Assembly (NCBI GenBank): GCA_023376005.1
Contig: CM042157.1
Span: forward strand, 57,423,702 to 57,487,701
DNA length: 64,000 nt
Direction: 5' to 3'
Source of the DNA: Doryteuthis pealeii
Lineage: Eukaryota > Mollusca > Cephalopoda > Myopsida > Loliginidae
Shown: one piece after another, positions 10,310 through 22,035 of the stretch
Numbering within the stretch: the first letter of the stretch is position 1
Layout: each line of letters begins with the position of its first letter
Position numbers and translations under genes: made by a program
The notes under the pieces: generated by a model
The model's input: only the letters and a program-made list of their open reading frames with translations
Database searches by the model: none
Told to the model about the DNA's origin: nothing

Positions 10310-10455
10310 TTTAATTATAATGTTCCAACTAACTAATGATAATAATCATTTGTAAACAATAATAGCTTCAAGTAACTATTCGTAATACAAATAAGTTACT
10401 GACAATTAAATGGTTTCAAGTATTCTTATTCAATATTAATAATTTATATAGATTT
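10310..10455 (+). repeat. Decayed monomers of the 48-bp satellite
   Basis: Phrases caagtaactattcgtaatac, aaataagttactgacaatta and aatggtttcaagtattctta match the satellite unit, interrupted and drifted. Total length is about three monomers. Confidence 0.55.
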
Positions 10456-10474
10456 TATTGGTTCAAATAATTAT

Positions 10475-11290
10475 TCCTCTTTCCTACGATGATAACCATT
10501 ACACGACAGACGCCTCGACGATCTGCGTTTATAAGTCAGCGTATTAAATAAAAGGCGATTTAAGATTATAGCACTTAAGTTAATTAAAGATTTCAAAATT
10601 GACTTTATAATTGCAAATTCACCTCGTACGACGATAACTGTTATGCAACGAGTGCTTTCTTTTGCTATCACAGCCCTGTTGGCTGGGGCTGTAGAATACA
10701 CCGACTGCACCTCTGCAGAGGGGTAAGATCCCCCAACCCACCCAATGAGGCAACCTTCTGTGATAATTAAGGACGGAATCGTGGTTGCTGAGTTGTCCAT
10801 GACATGCAACACTCTACTTTGGCCCTTACTTGGGCTAGACGGAGGGCCGGAGAGGGCCACTCCGACCAATCGGCTGGTCACGTCAAGCCCTAGCATCTAT
10901 ATGATTGTCACGACCATAATACTCATATAACAAGTCCCAACTCTTTATATCATATGTGCTAGAGGGCGCTGGTTGGTTGTCTTGGTGTCCTGGGTATGAT
11001 ATTAAACTGTATTTAATGATGAAGTTCCAATTTTGGAGTTCTGGGGAGTGTGGAGTACCCCTTCATCGCTATTACACCCAGGTCGACTCGGAACCGGAAT
11101 AGTAGTAGTTATTAGAGTCCCATCTATGGGTTAAATTGATCAAAAATTAGTTTTAAAAAAAGAATTGAATTTAAAAAAAAAATAAAAAAAATAAAAAAAA
11201 CAACAAAAAACAACAAGAATGAATAAGATAAAACGTCTTCGGCATAAAATAACCCAACAAGGGCGGACATGCTGTAAAATCCAACCAGCC
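10475..11290 (+). repeat. Dispersed repeat family D, with a SINE-like lead-in
   Basis: From about 10672 it matches the copy at 3281: ctgttggctggggctgtaga, cacctctgcagaggggtaag, cactctactttggcccttac, atcggctggtcacgtcaagc, attaaactgtatttaatgat, and aaataacccaacaagggcgg at the end. The preceding 200 bases (10475-10670), including catcgtaggaaagagg read backwards and ttgctatcacagcc, are unassigned. Confidence 0.7.
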
Positions 11291-11775
11291 AACATCCTTT
11301 GCTATCAACTCATCTAAAAAGTGTGGCTGGTTCTACACAAGCCTTCAACTCTACAAATAAATAACTTTTGTTGTTTATTTGCTGGTCGTCATCGATGTCG
11401 ACGGACGAATATTATTTATTATAAAGACTTATAGAGTACAGTGATAGATATGGATATGGTTGATGCATTCTATTACGATAAAATCTTATCTTTTTTTTTT
11501 TATTCATCAGCTGTTGTTAATTTGAATGCATATGTAATGCTCCAATATCGGTCGTTTTTCTAACCAACATTTTGATTATTCAACGATAAAAATGAACTTT
11601 TATATAAGGTTGGGTTTTTCCCGTCCAGATGTTGATTTCCCGCCAAAAAAAAAAAAAAATTGTTCATACTTTAACTCAAGTATTATCTAGTGACAATCAC
11701 AGTACTTTTGTTGGTGAATATATTTTGAAAAATTATTCAGCATCTTCAAAATCAAATATATTGCTTATACATATA
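11291..11775. other. AT-rich intronic DNA, nothing recognised
   Basis: No repeat boundary or gene signal was recognised apart from short poly-A and poly-T runs. Confidence 0.4.
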
Positions 11776-12030
11776 CTTACCAACTCCTCCGCACATGTAG
11801 GATGTGGCACAAGTCAATTTCTTAAGCGGAGTTTAACAGGTTTGAATTCAAAGTTTTCTTTCTCCTAGAATGCCTGCATGACTTAGGTTAAAGAACCCAG
11901 TTAAAGAACCTATTTATCCATAGCTGAGGGGTGAATAGTTGGATATATACTTTTCCCAAGGGTATTGCAAGCAGTCTCGTCCAAAATTTGAACTCGGGAG
12001 ACCGAAACCATTTCGTAAAACGAAATCAAC
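11776..12030 (-). mobile_element. tRNA-derived SINE, family 1
   Basis: Inverted relative to the host gene. The 3' tail (accaactcctccgcacatgt), the gaattcaaagttttctttct block and the B-box complement tttgaactcgggag (about 11987) are present. The A-box end is diverged and runs into an (AT)n tract. Confidence 0.8.
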
Positions 12031-12037
12031 ATGCCCC

Positions 12038-12039
<2 letters not shown>

Positions 12040-12094
<55 letters not shown>

Positions 12095-12182
12095 GGTATT
12101 GTATTTTTTTGCAATAGTCGATAATGAAATTATAATTAATAATGAACATTTACATTATTAATAATTTTTTAAATAATAAATA

Positions 12183-12238
<56 letters not shown>

Positions 12239-12446
12239 TGTTTTATAATTTGCTTGAAGCAAAATGGACGGTCGCTAGCGACAGCTTCAGTTTCAGAAAT
12301 CTTCTGTAGAAGAGATTTTATCTCGAAATATTAGGAATAAATCACAGGTTAACAAACAACACCATAGTTACCTTATTTTTCGTTGCACTTGCATTGTGAT
12401 ATCTTTCAAAACCAACAACCAAACCAATACACCACACACACACACG

Positions 12447-12498
<52 letters not shown>
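12040..12498. repeat. Cluster of (AT)n tracts
   Basis: Three long atat tracts (about 12042-12090, 12182-12236 and 12452-12497) separated by short unique sequence. The last is preceded by cacacacacgcgcgc. Confidence 0.9.
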
Positions 12499-12499
<1 letters not shown>

Positions 12500-12679
12500 C
12501 TTATAAGCTGATTGATTGATTTTAACAGCACGTCAACTCGTCTGGGGTTATTCTATGCCTATATGCATAGAGCCTAAAGAATTGCGTGTTTACATTTTTT
12601 AGAGTTTGATATTTTTTTGCAAACGCTTATATGACATCAAGTATTTCTATGTGATACACATAATTTGCAATCAGATCTA

Positions 12680-12845
12680 TTTGGCCCATAGACGAGACCC
12701 TAACGGATACAATCAGTCCTGGATAGAGTAGACCTCAGAGTAATGGCAATGAAGGTGTACTCCACACTCTGCAAAGTTCAGTTTAGTGCCATACCCAAGA
12801 CACCCACTGCAGTCAGCTTATTCAAAGTCATACAGAGAAGTCTAG
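12680..12845 (-). repeat. Dispersed repeat family D, partial
   Basis: Phrases agaccctaacggatacaatc, tggcaatgaaggtgtactcc and acactctgcaaagttcag correspond to the complement of the middle of family D. Both ends are missing. Confidence 0.6.
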
Positions 12846-13302
12846 TTATAGAAGAAAAAAATCAAAATAGTTCGGTTTAAATCGGTTAATGTCAGAGATA
12901 AAAAAATACCTAATTATCTGTGTAGAACCCGTACTCATGTATAACACGCAACTCAAAATTTGAGCTACGAAATTCTGAAAATAGAAAAACAAACAAAAAA
13001 AAAAAACACAAAAAAAGTATCTTTTATATTATACGCATTGACATTTTAGAATTTGTAGCAGCTAACTCTGTTTGTTGTCATGTGTTCAATTTTTTTTATC
13101 CGGTTTGTATAGACTAAAAATAAAAATTTATGCAGTTTACGTATGTTTTGAATAATTTGAAATATTTCCGCAGTATTTAAAGCAAAACACCCGGACATGT
13201 TCACAGAAAAGTGTAACAAGCTTGTGAAAAAATAATCTCACACAAAGGGAAACAAAATTATAAACAAACGCAATCCAGTAGTTATTTCCCAGAAGCATAA
13301 GG
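12846..13302. other. AT-rich intronic DNA, nothing recognised
   Basis: Contains a ctcatgtataacacgc phrase related to the arm at 4883 and several poly-A runs. No gene signal. Confidence 0.4.
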
Positions 13303-13545
13303 TCCGGTTTAGCTCAGTCGGTAGAGCACTTACCTAGGAATAGCAAGGTTCCTATTTCGATACCGGCCCTCGCCAACTCAGCGTATGAGTAGCATAGGGA
13401 TCTGCGCGGTAAAGTAAGGAGCTGATGGTAGGTGTTGCGCTTCACCTCAGACGCTAATAAACAATCTCCTTGGTCTAGCGCTAGTGAAAATGGGATAGAC
13501 TCCCTCGCTGTATGGCTGATACCGACATTAGGCCACCCCTGTCGA
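13303..13545 (+). mobile_element. tRNA-derived SINE, family 3, with a well-kept tRNA head
   Basis: The head reads ccggtttagctcagtcggta then gagcacttacctagg, ending tttcgataccggcc. D arm (GCTC/GAGC), T loop (TTCGATA) and six of seven acceptor pairs are still visible, but the anticodon stem is broken, so this is a SINE rather than a tRNA gene. The body carries ggagctgatggtaggtgt, ttggtctagcgctagtgaaa and ctgataccgacattaggcca. Other copies: 33549 (minus), 57011 (minus), 57880 (partial) and 62884. Confidence 0.82.
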
Positions 13546-14084
13546 CTTTATTGTATATTAGTTAGTTTGGAATATAGATATCATTTACATTCTGTCATCC
13601 TGAATATGTTGATACACGTAAATGAATGTCTGTTGCGTAGGTATTGGTCTTTACGAGAACTCAGATAAAACACAGTTGATGTGTTTTAATCTTGATAATC
13701 TTCTCTTTAAATGGCAAGCCTCTGGAATTAGTAGAAGAGATCATATACCTCGGTAGCAATATCTCATCTATTAAACGCGATGTCAACATATCTACTAGGC
13801 ATGAACTGGTAAATCCGATATTATTAGTTATTAGTTATTGCCAAACTCCTTAGCCAAATTGGTTCTAAGATGTGAGTGCGCGCGCACATACACACGCACT
13901 TATGAAAAAAAATCTTCTTAAAAACATTTTCTCCTGATTATGACCCAAGGTCAAAACTAGTTGAAAACAATAAAAAAAAAAACAAGCAACATGAAAAAAT
14001 GATTCCTATTTGTCTTATCACTTTTGTTAATCTTATATAAATATATATATATAAGTTAAAAGAAAGGAAATGAATCCGACAATA
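13546..14084. other. Intronic DNA, nothing recognised
   Basis: Mixed AT-rich sequence containing a short gtgcgcgcgcacatacacac run near 13878. No coding or repeat assignment. Confidence 0.4.
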
Positions 14085-14530
14085 TGAGTAAGAAAAGGTG
14101 GAATGAAAACATCACACAATGCTGTTAAAGAAGAAAACAATTTATAATATAATCATAGCTGATACTGATCAATATTTCGATTTTACAAAAATCATCATCA
14201 GAGCTCATTCACTCCCGTAGTTGTTTGGGTCGGAGAGGAAAGTCAAAATGAGTTTACAAAACAAAAAAACCTTAATACTGCAAAAAACGAAAGACGTTAC
14301 AATATTCACCAACGTGGGCATTTCGCGCCATATATATGTCGGTCATATTCCATGTATATCTTTTGTCAACAAATGTAGCGAATTTTTGAGATGTTGGCAA
14401 CAAGAATGAGCTCTGATGATGATTTTTGTAAAATCGAAATATTGATCAGTATCAGCTATGATTATATTATAAATTGTTTTCTTCTTTAACAGCATTGTGT
14501 GATGTTTTCATTCCACCTTTTCTTACTCAT
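14085..14530. repeat. Inverted repeat of about 128-base arms, hammerhead-like core in the arms
   Basis: The left arm (14085-14212, from gagtaagaaaaggtggaatg to catcatcagagctcattc) and right arm (14402-14530, from gaatgagctctgatgatgat to cattccaccttttcttactc) are near-perfect complements around a 190-base loop. In the right arm, CTGATGA, then TGATTTTTGTAAAATC, then GAAA matches the order of a hammerhead core (CUGAUGA, stem II, GAAA). This recalls Penelope-type terminal sequences. Confidence 0.75.
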
Positions 14531-14533
14531 ATA

Positions 14534-14583
<50 letters not shown>

Positions 14584-14642
14584 CTCACTTATATATACTT
14601 ACATATACTTAATCTTATATATATACATTTATTTCTCACTTA

Positions 14643-14678
<36 letters not shown>

Positions 14679-14885
14679 TGTATGTATGTGGAAATCGTCT
14701 GGTCTATATATTTAACTCATGTGAATAAGACACATTTCTGAAAAAGTTAAATGTACTTGCAATTGAAGTTCATAGAGAATAAAGCAAGCATGAGGACAAA
14801 TATAATGTTCTTACTGCTGATGTTCTTACTGCTTCCGACGAAAAAAGAAAAAAAGTATACATATATATATATATATATATATATA
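14531..14885. repeat. Microsatellite cluster (AT)n, (GT)n
   Basis: (AT)n at about 14531-14581, (GT)n at 14646-14674 and (AT)n at 14862-14885. The sequence between is AT-rich and unassigned. Confidence 0.9.
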
Positions 14886-14997
14886 ATGAGTCAGATAAAC
14901 CTACTAAAGTTTCGCTTAATGCTCTTCAGGGCTAAGATCCGGATCTTAGCCCCGAAGAGCATTAAGCGAAACTTTTAGTAGGTTTATCTGACTCATT
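14884..14997. repeat. Compact near-perfect palindrome (about 56-base arms, almost no loop)
   Basis: The left arm starts atgagtcagataaacctact and the right arm ends agtaggtttatctgactcat, with gggctaagatcc/ggatcttagccc at the centre. There is one A insertion. It would form a cruciform or hairpin. Confidence 0.9.
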
Positions 14998-15291
14998 AGA
15001 TTTATCTTTATTATTTGCCCTACTTAGGTATTGAGCACTTTTTACTTATTAGCTTTAGTTTCCTGGCGGTTTTGTATGAATAAATATATCATATATATAT
15101 ATATACATATAAATTGTTTTTTCTTTTGGCCAAATATTGTACCAATAGATTATTTTTGGTTGGTACAATTATCTTGGTCTTTTCTTTTTTTCCAAAAAAA
15201 TTTTTCTCCCCGGGTGATGTTTGGTAGTATATTTTTACAATCAAACTATTTGCTGTTTTTTTTCTCACCGCGAGGATTTACCAACAAGTTT

Positions 15292-15292
<1 letters not shown>

Positions 15293-15346
<54 letters not shown>
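15293..15346. repeat. (AT)n microsatellite
   Basis: About 50 bases of pure atat. The preceding 15000-15290 region is AT-rich without recognised features. Confidence 0.9.
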
Positions 15347-15347
<1 letters not shown>

Positions 15348-15664
15348 CAGATGAACAGATAGGAATATCTATTTGTTGTAGTTATTTATTTTATTAATTG
15401 TTCCCAACTAATTTCAACCTCAGGACCATTGTCAGGAGAAGGGTTTTTGTGAAAAAAACTAATTTTTTAAAAAGCTTTTTAAAATGTTTTAAATGAATCA
15501 TTGATTGATTTTAACAGCATGTGGGGTTACTCCAAGTCTAGAGGTTAGGAAATAGCATTCATTGTACGTTCATATACACTTTTTTTGTCTACTTATGTCT
15601 TCCATTAGTTTTTTTGTACACAGTTATATGATATTACGTATTCCTATCTTAATACACATAATTC

Positions 15665-18600
15665 ACTCAGTTTTATGGTTTCAAGTATCCCTATTTAATA
15701 CTAATACTTAATACTAGTCATTTATTTGCTCACAACTAATAAATACTAACTAGTAATAATATATATGATATCAAGTATGTAATAAAATAATTATTCACAC
15801 ATTTATATGGTTTCAAGTATTCCTATCTAATACAATAATTTTCACACAATTATATGGTTTCAAATATTCTATCTAATACTAATAATTTTCACACAGTTAT
15901 ATGGTTTCAAGTATTCCTATCTAATACAAATAATTTTCACCAGTTATATGGTTTCAAGTATTCCAATCTAAACAAATAATTTCACACCGTTATATGGTTT
16001 CAAGTATTCCTATCTAATACAAATAATTTTCACACCGTTATATGGTTTCAAGTATTCAAATCTAAAACAAATAATTTCACACCGTTATATTGTTTCTATA
16101 TGGTTTCAAGTATTCTATCTAATACAAATAATTTCACACAGTTATATGGTTCAAGTATTTCTATCTAATACAAATAATTTTCACACAGTTATATGGTTTC
16201 AAGTACTTCTATCTAATACAAATAATTCACACAGTTATATGGTTTCAGTATTTCTATCTAATACAAATAATTTTCACACAGTTATATGGTTTCAAGTATT
16301 TCTATCTAATCACACAGTTATATGGTTTCAAGTATTCCTATCTAATACAAATAATTTTTCACACCGTTATATGGTTTCAAGTATTCCAATCTAAAACAAT
16401 TAATTTTCACACCGTTATATGGTTTCAAGTATTCCAGTCTAATACAAATAATTTTCACACAGTTATATGGTTTCAAGTATTCCAATCTAAACAAATAATT
16501 TTCACACCGTTATATGGTTTCAAGTATTCCTATCTAATACAAATAATTTCACACCGTTATATGGTTTCAAGTATTCAAATCTAAAAACAATAATTTTCAC
16601 ACCGTTATATTGTTTCAAGTATTCCTATCTAATACAAATAATTTTCACACAGTTATATGGTTTCAAGTATTTCTATCTAATACAAATAATTTCACACACA
16701 GTTATATGGTTTCAAGTATCCTATCTAATACAAAAAATTTCATACAGTTATTTGGTTTCAAGTATTCCTATCTAATACAAATAATTTTCACACAGTTATA
16801 TGGTTTCAAGTATTCCTATCTAATACAAATAATTTTCACACAGTTATATGGTTTCAAGTATTCCAATCTAAACAAATAATTTTCACACGTTATATGGTTT
16901 CAAGTATTCCTATCTAATACAAATAATTTTCACACCGTTATATGGTTTCAAGTATTCAAATCTAAAACAAATAATTTTCACACCGTTATATTGTTTCAAG
17001 TATTCCTATCTAATACAAATAATTTTCATACAGTTATATGGTTTCAAGTATTTCTATCTAATACAATAATTTTCACACAGTTATATGGTTTCAAGTATTT
17101 CTATCTAATACAAATAATTTCACACAGTTATATGGTTTCAAGTATTTCTATCTAATACAAATAATTTTCACACAGTTATATGGTTTCAAGTATTCCTATC
17201 TAATACAAATAAATTTCATACAGTTATTGTTTCAAGTATTCCTATCTAACACAAATAATTTTCACACAGTTATATGGTTTCAAGTATTTCTATCTAATAC
17301 AAATAATTTTCACACAGTTAAATGGTTTCAAGTATTCTATCTAATACAAATAATTTTTCACACAGTTATATGGTTTCAAGCACACATACAATAATTTTCA
17401 CACAGTTATATGGTTTCAAGTATTTCTATCTAATACAAATAATTTTCACACAGTTATATGGTTTCAAGTATTTCTATCTAATACAATAATTTTCACACCA
17501 AGTATTCCTATCTAATACAAATAATTTGTACACAGTTAAATGGTTTCAAGTATTCTATCTAATACAAATAATTTCACACAGTTATATGGATTCAAGTATT
17601 CCTATCTAATACAAATAATTTTCACACAGTTAATGGTTTCAAGTATTCCTATCTAATACAAATAATTTTCACACAGTTATATGGTTCAAGTATTCCTATC
17701 TAATACAAATAATTTTCACACAGTTATATGGATTCAAGTATTCCCATCTAATACAATAATTTTACACAGTTAAATGGTTTCAAGTTTCCTATCTAATACA
17801 AATAATTTTCACACAGTTATATGGATTCAAGTATTCCTATCTAATACAAATAATTTTGTACACAGTTAAATGGTTTCAAGTATTCCTATCTAATACAAAT
17901 AATTTTCACAGTTATATGGATTCAAGTATTCCTATCTAATACAAATAATTTGTACACAGTTAAATGGTTTCAAGTATTCCTATCTAATACAAATAATTTT
18001 CACACAGTTATATGGTTCAAGTATTCCTATCTAATACAAATAATTTTCACACAGTTATATGGATTCAAGTATTCCTATCTAATACAAATAATTTGTACAC
18101 AGTTAAATGGTTTCAAGTATTCCTATCTAATACAAATAATTTTCACACAGTTATATGGATTCAAGTATTCCTATCTAATACAAATAATTTTACACAGTTA
18201 AATGGTTTCAAGTATTCCTATCTAATACAAATAATTTTCACACAGTTATATGGATTCAAGTATTCCTATCTATACAAATATTTGTACACAGTTAAATGGT
18301 TTCAAGTATTCCTATCTAATACAAATAATTTTGTACACAGTTTATATGGTTTCAAGTATTCCTATCTAATACAAATAATTTTCACACAGTTATATGGATT
18401 CAAGTATTCCTATCTAATACAAATAATTTCACACAGTTATATGGTTTCAAGGTTATATTTCAAGTATTCCTATCTAATACAAATAATTTTCACACAGTTA
18501 TATGGATTCAAGTATTCCTATCTAATACAAATAATTTGTACACAGTTAAATGGTTTCAAGTATTCCTATCTAATACAAATAATTTTCACACAGTTATATG

Positions 18601-19756
18601 GATTCAAGTATTCCTATCTAATACAAATAATTTGTACACAGTTAAATGGTTTCAAGTATTCCTATCTAATACAAATAATTTTCACACAGTTATATGGATT
18701 CAAGTATTCCTATCTAATACAAATAATTTGTACACAGTTAATGGTTTCAAGTATTCCTATCTAATACAAATAATTTTCACACAGTTATATGGTTCAAGTA
18801 TTCCTATCTAATACAAATAATTTTCACACAGTTATATGGATTCAAGTATTCCTATCTAATACAAATAATTTGTACACAGTTAAATGGTTTCAAGTATTCC
18901 TATCTAATACAAATAATTTTCACACAGTTATATGGATTCAAGTATTCCTATCTAATACAAATAATTTGTACACAGTTAAATGGTTTCAAGTATTCCTATC
19001 TAATACAAATAATTTTCACACAGTTATATGGATTCAAGTATTTCCTATCTAATACAAATAATCACACATTCAAGATCTAATACAAATAATTTGTACACAG
19101 TTAAATGGTTTCAAGTATTCCTATCTAATACAAATAATTTTCACACAGTTATATGGATTCAAGTATTCCTATCTAATACAAATAATTGTACACAGTTAAA
19201 TGGTTTCAAGTATTCCTATCTAATACAAATAATTTTCACACAGTTATATGGATTCAAGTATTCCTATCTAATACAAATAATTTGTACACAGTTAAATGGT
19301 TTCAAGTATTCCTATCTAATACAAATAATTATTCACACAGTTATATGGATTCAAGTATTCCTATCTAATACAAATAATTTTCATACAGTTATATGGTTTC
19401 AAGTATTTCTATCTAATACAAATAATTTTCACACAGTTATATGGATTCAAGTATTCCTATCTAATACAAATAATTATTCACACAGTTATTGGTTTCAAGT
19501 ATTTCTATCTAATACAAATAATTTTCACACAGTTATATGGATTCAAATATTCCTATCTAATACAAATAATTTTCACACAATTATATGGTTTCAAATATTC
19601 CTATCTAATACAAATAATTTTCACACAGTTATATGGATTCAAGTATTCCTATCTAATACAAATAATTTTCATACAGTTATTTGGTTTCAAGTATTTCTAT
19701 CTAATACAAATAATTTTCACACAGTTATATGGATTCAAGTATTCCTATCTAATACT
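15665..19756 (+). repeat. 48-bp minisatellite array with higher-order structure (about 80 units)
   Basis: The unit is about 48 bases: tatatggtttcaagtattcc, tatctaatacaaataatt, ttcacacagt. Since 48 is a multiple of three, long open frames arise, such as 250 and 297 codons, with the repeated peptide FLSNTNNFHTVIW. These are by-products of the period, broken by many one-base indels. Three zones differ. 15665-17500 has CACAC(A/C)GTTATATGG units. About 17520-19340 alternates TGTACACAGTTAAATGGTTTC and TTCACACAGTTATATGGATTC, a dimer of about 96 bases. 19340-19756 alternates ATGGATTC and CATACAGTTAT-type units. The array fills most of the terminal intron's centre. Confidence 0.95.
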
Positions 19757-19861
19757 GAATGGATTAATCAAATAAAGAGTCTCACGATTTCGATCCTCAC
19801 GTGGGCTGATATCTTTACAGTTAAAGAGACTCTCAAAGTAGTTTTGATAAATGAGAAGAGA

Positions 19862-20092
19862 ACCCTTTTTGGTTTGAATTCAGTTTTCCTTCTCCTAGAC
19901 CGGTTGCCATACCAAGGTTAAAGAGCCCAGACTGTCCTACAATTTACCCATAGCTACAGAGAGAATAGTTGGATTCGTACTTTTCCGAAGGGTATTAGCG
20001 CTATGTGAAATGGAAACTGCTGCGTCCAGGATTTGAACTCGTCTCACCGTGTCCGTTTCCTACGACTCTAACCCTTACACCACGTGCCTCCA
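19862..20092 (-). mobile_element. tRNA-derived SINE, family 1 (3' tail lost)
   Basis: The complement of the body (gaattcagttttccttctcc, ttacccatagctac, ggtattagcgctatgtgaaa), the B box (ggatttgaactcg, about 20028) and the A box (aacccttacaccacgtgcc, about 20070) are all present. Confidence 0.83.
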
Positions 20093-20220
20093 ACGATCAA
20101 TACTATCAATGGATTCATTGATTGATTTTAACGGCATGTCAACTCATCTAGATTTATTTTATGCCTAGAGGTTAAGGAATTGTGTTTTTCATTGTATATT
20201 CATATTTACATTTTTTACTT

Positions 20221-20286
20221 TATATATATATATATAATATATTTACTTATATATATATATTATATATTATATATATATATATTTAC

Positions 20287-20331
<45 letters not shown>

Positions 20332-20336
20332 ATATC
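20221..20336. repeat. (AT)n-rich tract
   Basis: Repeated atatat blocks separated by tttactt. Directly upstream, 20110-20190 resembles the SINE-like phrase 'attgattttaacggcatgtc' also seen at 12512 and 15504. Confidence 0.88.
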
Positions 20337-20439
20337 TTTTTGCGCATTTTTAAAAAATACCGATTACGAATATTTTTTAAACAGATCTATTTGACCCATA
20401 GAATCGACCCTAACAGGTACTACCGAATCAGAGAGTGTC

Positions 20440-20612
20440 TTGCAGTAAATACCTACACGTTGTGCTTGGGCGCACTATCGCTGTGTAATAGTCGACAAGC
20501 TTGTCTCGCAGATCCATTACTACTGAATAGCAAGTTCGATCCTTTTTGGATAGCCCATACTTGCGACCTTGTGTCATATACTGTACGTGACGAATGGGTT
20601 GGATAAATACTT
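20440..20612 (+). mobile_element. tRNA-derived SINE, family 2
   Basis: A diverged head (about 20471-20540) with B-box-like gcaagttcgatcc at about 20531. A conserved tail follows: gaccttgtgtcatatactgt, then gaatgggttggataaatact. The tail resembles that of family 1, which suggests a shared LINE-derived 3' end. Confidence 0.7.
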
Positions 20613-20670
20613 ACCATGTTGTGCTTAACAGTATAGAATATATATGCTTGAGTAAGTTGCGATGACAAAC

Positions 20671-21130
20671 AACTAATCCCCCCCCATAAAAGAGTTGGGG
20701 ACGCAGGGAAATTGTTCGTGCGGCTAATGGCAATACTATTGTCTTTATTGTGCACCTGCGCGCACACTAAGTCTTGGCTTGGTAGTCATTAGTGACGCTA
20801 TCACTAAGTGTGAAGTTCGCGCAGTTATGCGGTTTCAGAACACAAGGGGTATTAGACCTATTGAAATTCGTCGCCAATTAACGGAAATGTATGGCGAGTT
20901 GTGCATGGATGTCAAAAACGTCTGCAAGTGGTGTAGGAAGTTTGTAACAACGACAAGGTTCAAGGCTTCTACAGCGCCTACAAAAATGCATCGACGGAAA
21001 CGGTGATTATGTAGAAAAACAGATACATGTTCAAATTTTAAAATGATGTAAATATTATTGATAATAAGCAATAAACGTTTCAGTGATTTCTAAATATTTT
21101 AGAGACTTTACATTTGGGATTACCCTCGTA
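20671..21130 (+). mobile_element. Internally deleted mariner-type element
   Basis: An open frame from about 20779 gives the N-terminal helix-turn-helix of a mariner/SETMAR-type transposase (RFQNTRGIRPIEIRRQL, then TEMYGELCMDVKNVCKWCRK). At about 20985 it jumps to the family's C-terminal end, read in another frame as CIDGNGDYVEK. The catalytic DDD/D region is missing. The 3' end carries the terminal repeat tttgggattaccctcgta (21111-21128). The 5' end is decayed (taatcccccccc at about 20676), and aagagttggggacgcagg matches the fragment at 37436. It is a dead element made by deletion. Confidence 0.8.
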
Positions 21131-21254
21131 GAAATAAGAAAAGGAAAAGTAATACTAATAATGCAAGTAATTAACTTATATGGTATTAAATATTCCAATA
21201 GAATACAAATCATTTGAAAACAGATCTATTTGACCCATATATTGAATCCTAATT

Positions 21255-21545
21255 GTGGGCCTTGGAATAATCGCAATGAAGGTGTACTCCACACCTCCCA
21301 GATCTTCAGAACTGAAACCTCACCATCAGATGCAGTCTAGTGGTATATCTAGGACCCCCACCTGGGACTGATGGTGGTGGTGGTCTTACTCCTCTAGATT
21401 ACTTTTGGGAATACCCTGGTAGAAATAAGAAAAGGAAATATAGTACTAGTTAGATTCACCTAAGAGCGAATTGAATTTGATCTAGTAACAGAGCAATATA
21501 TGTTTCTCGACAGGTGGCCAGTTGAGTACTCGTAACATATTACAA
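21255..21545 (+). repeat. Direct duplication, left copy
   Basis: A 290-base block (ggaataatcgcaatgaaggt, tatctaggacccccacct, gatggtggtggtggtcttac, aatacc, tagtactagttagattcacc, gtaacatattaca end) is repeated at 22036-22318. It combines family D text with a mariner-like terminal phrase ttttgggaataccctggtag. Confidence 0.8.
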
Positions 21546-21663
21546 TTTTTCCTTAAGTCCCCCCTCCCCACCTTTTCGACATATATGTCCGGTACCTAAA
21601 CTTTGCCCCCCCCCCGGTTAGATTCGGCTAAGAGCAAGTTAAATTTGATCTAGTAACAGAGCA

Positions 21664-21990
21664 ATATGTTTGTATTATTTGGATTATTCGGACTATTGTC
21701 TTCATCTTTATTGTTATCTGTACGACGTTTCGGTCGATGTGCCCTTCGGCCTTCTTCAGGTATTTCTTGTCGGACTCGGGAACCTTCTTGTCGTAATCGG
21801 GAGACATCATGGAACTTTGATTACGACAAGAAGGTTCCCGAATTCGAGAGGTTCCCGAGTCCGACAAGAAATGCCTGAAGAAGGCCGGAGAGTACATTGG
21901 CCGAAATGTTGTACAGATAACAATGAAGATGAGGTCAATAGTCCGAATAATCCAAATAATCCAAATTATCAAGCCTCATCTAAAAAAAAT
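21664..21990. mobile_element. Penelope-like/foldback element, copy 2 (near-complete hairpin)
   Basis: The left arm from ggattattcggactattgtc to gaccttcttgtcgtaatc-like text and the right arm back to aatagtccgaataatccaaa are inverted, with a centre at about 21815. The right arm holds ctgaagaaggccggagagta, then ccgaaatgtt. It ends tcaagcctcatctaaaaaaa. It splits a third copy of the neighbouring duplicated block (gagcaatatg occurs on both sides). Confidence 0.65.
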
Positions 21991-22035
21991 CAGAGAAAGA
22001 GCAATATGTGTTTCTCGAAATTTGGCTAGTTGAGT

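Noticed and set aside
10471..10896. 141-codon minus-strand open frame
   Set aside because: It runs through dispersed repeat family D, whose other copies are not open in that frame.
13303..13375. tRNA gene
   Set aside because: D and T arms and most of the acceptor stem are visible, but the anticodon stem does not pair and the same head with the same downstream body recurs elsewhere, so it is a SINE.
16146..19921. Long open frames (83-297 codons) with repeated SNTNN/HTVIW peptides
   Set aside because: They arise because the minisatellite period (48) is a multiple of three. Single-base indels shift the frame many times and no start, splice or codon bias supports coding.
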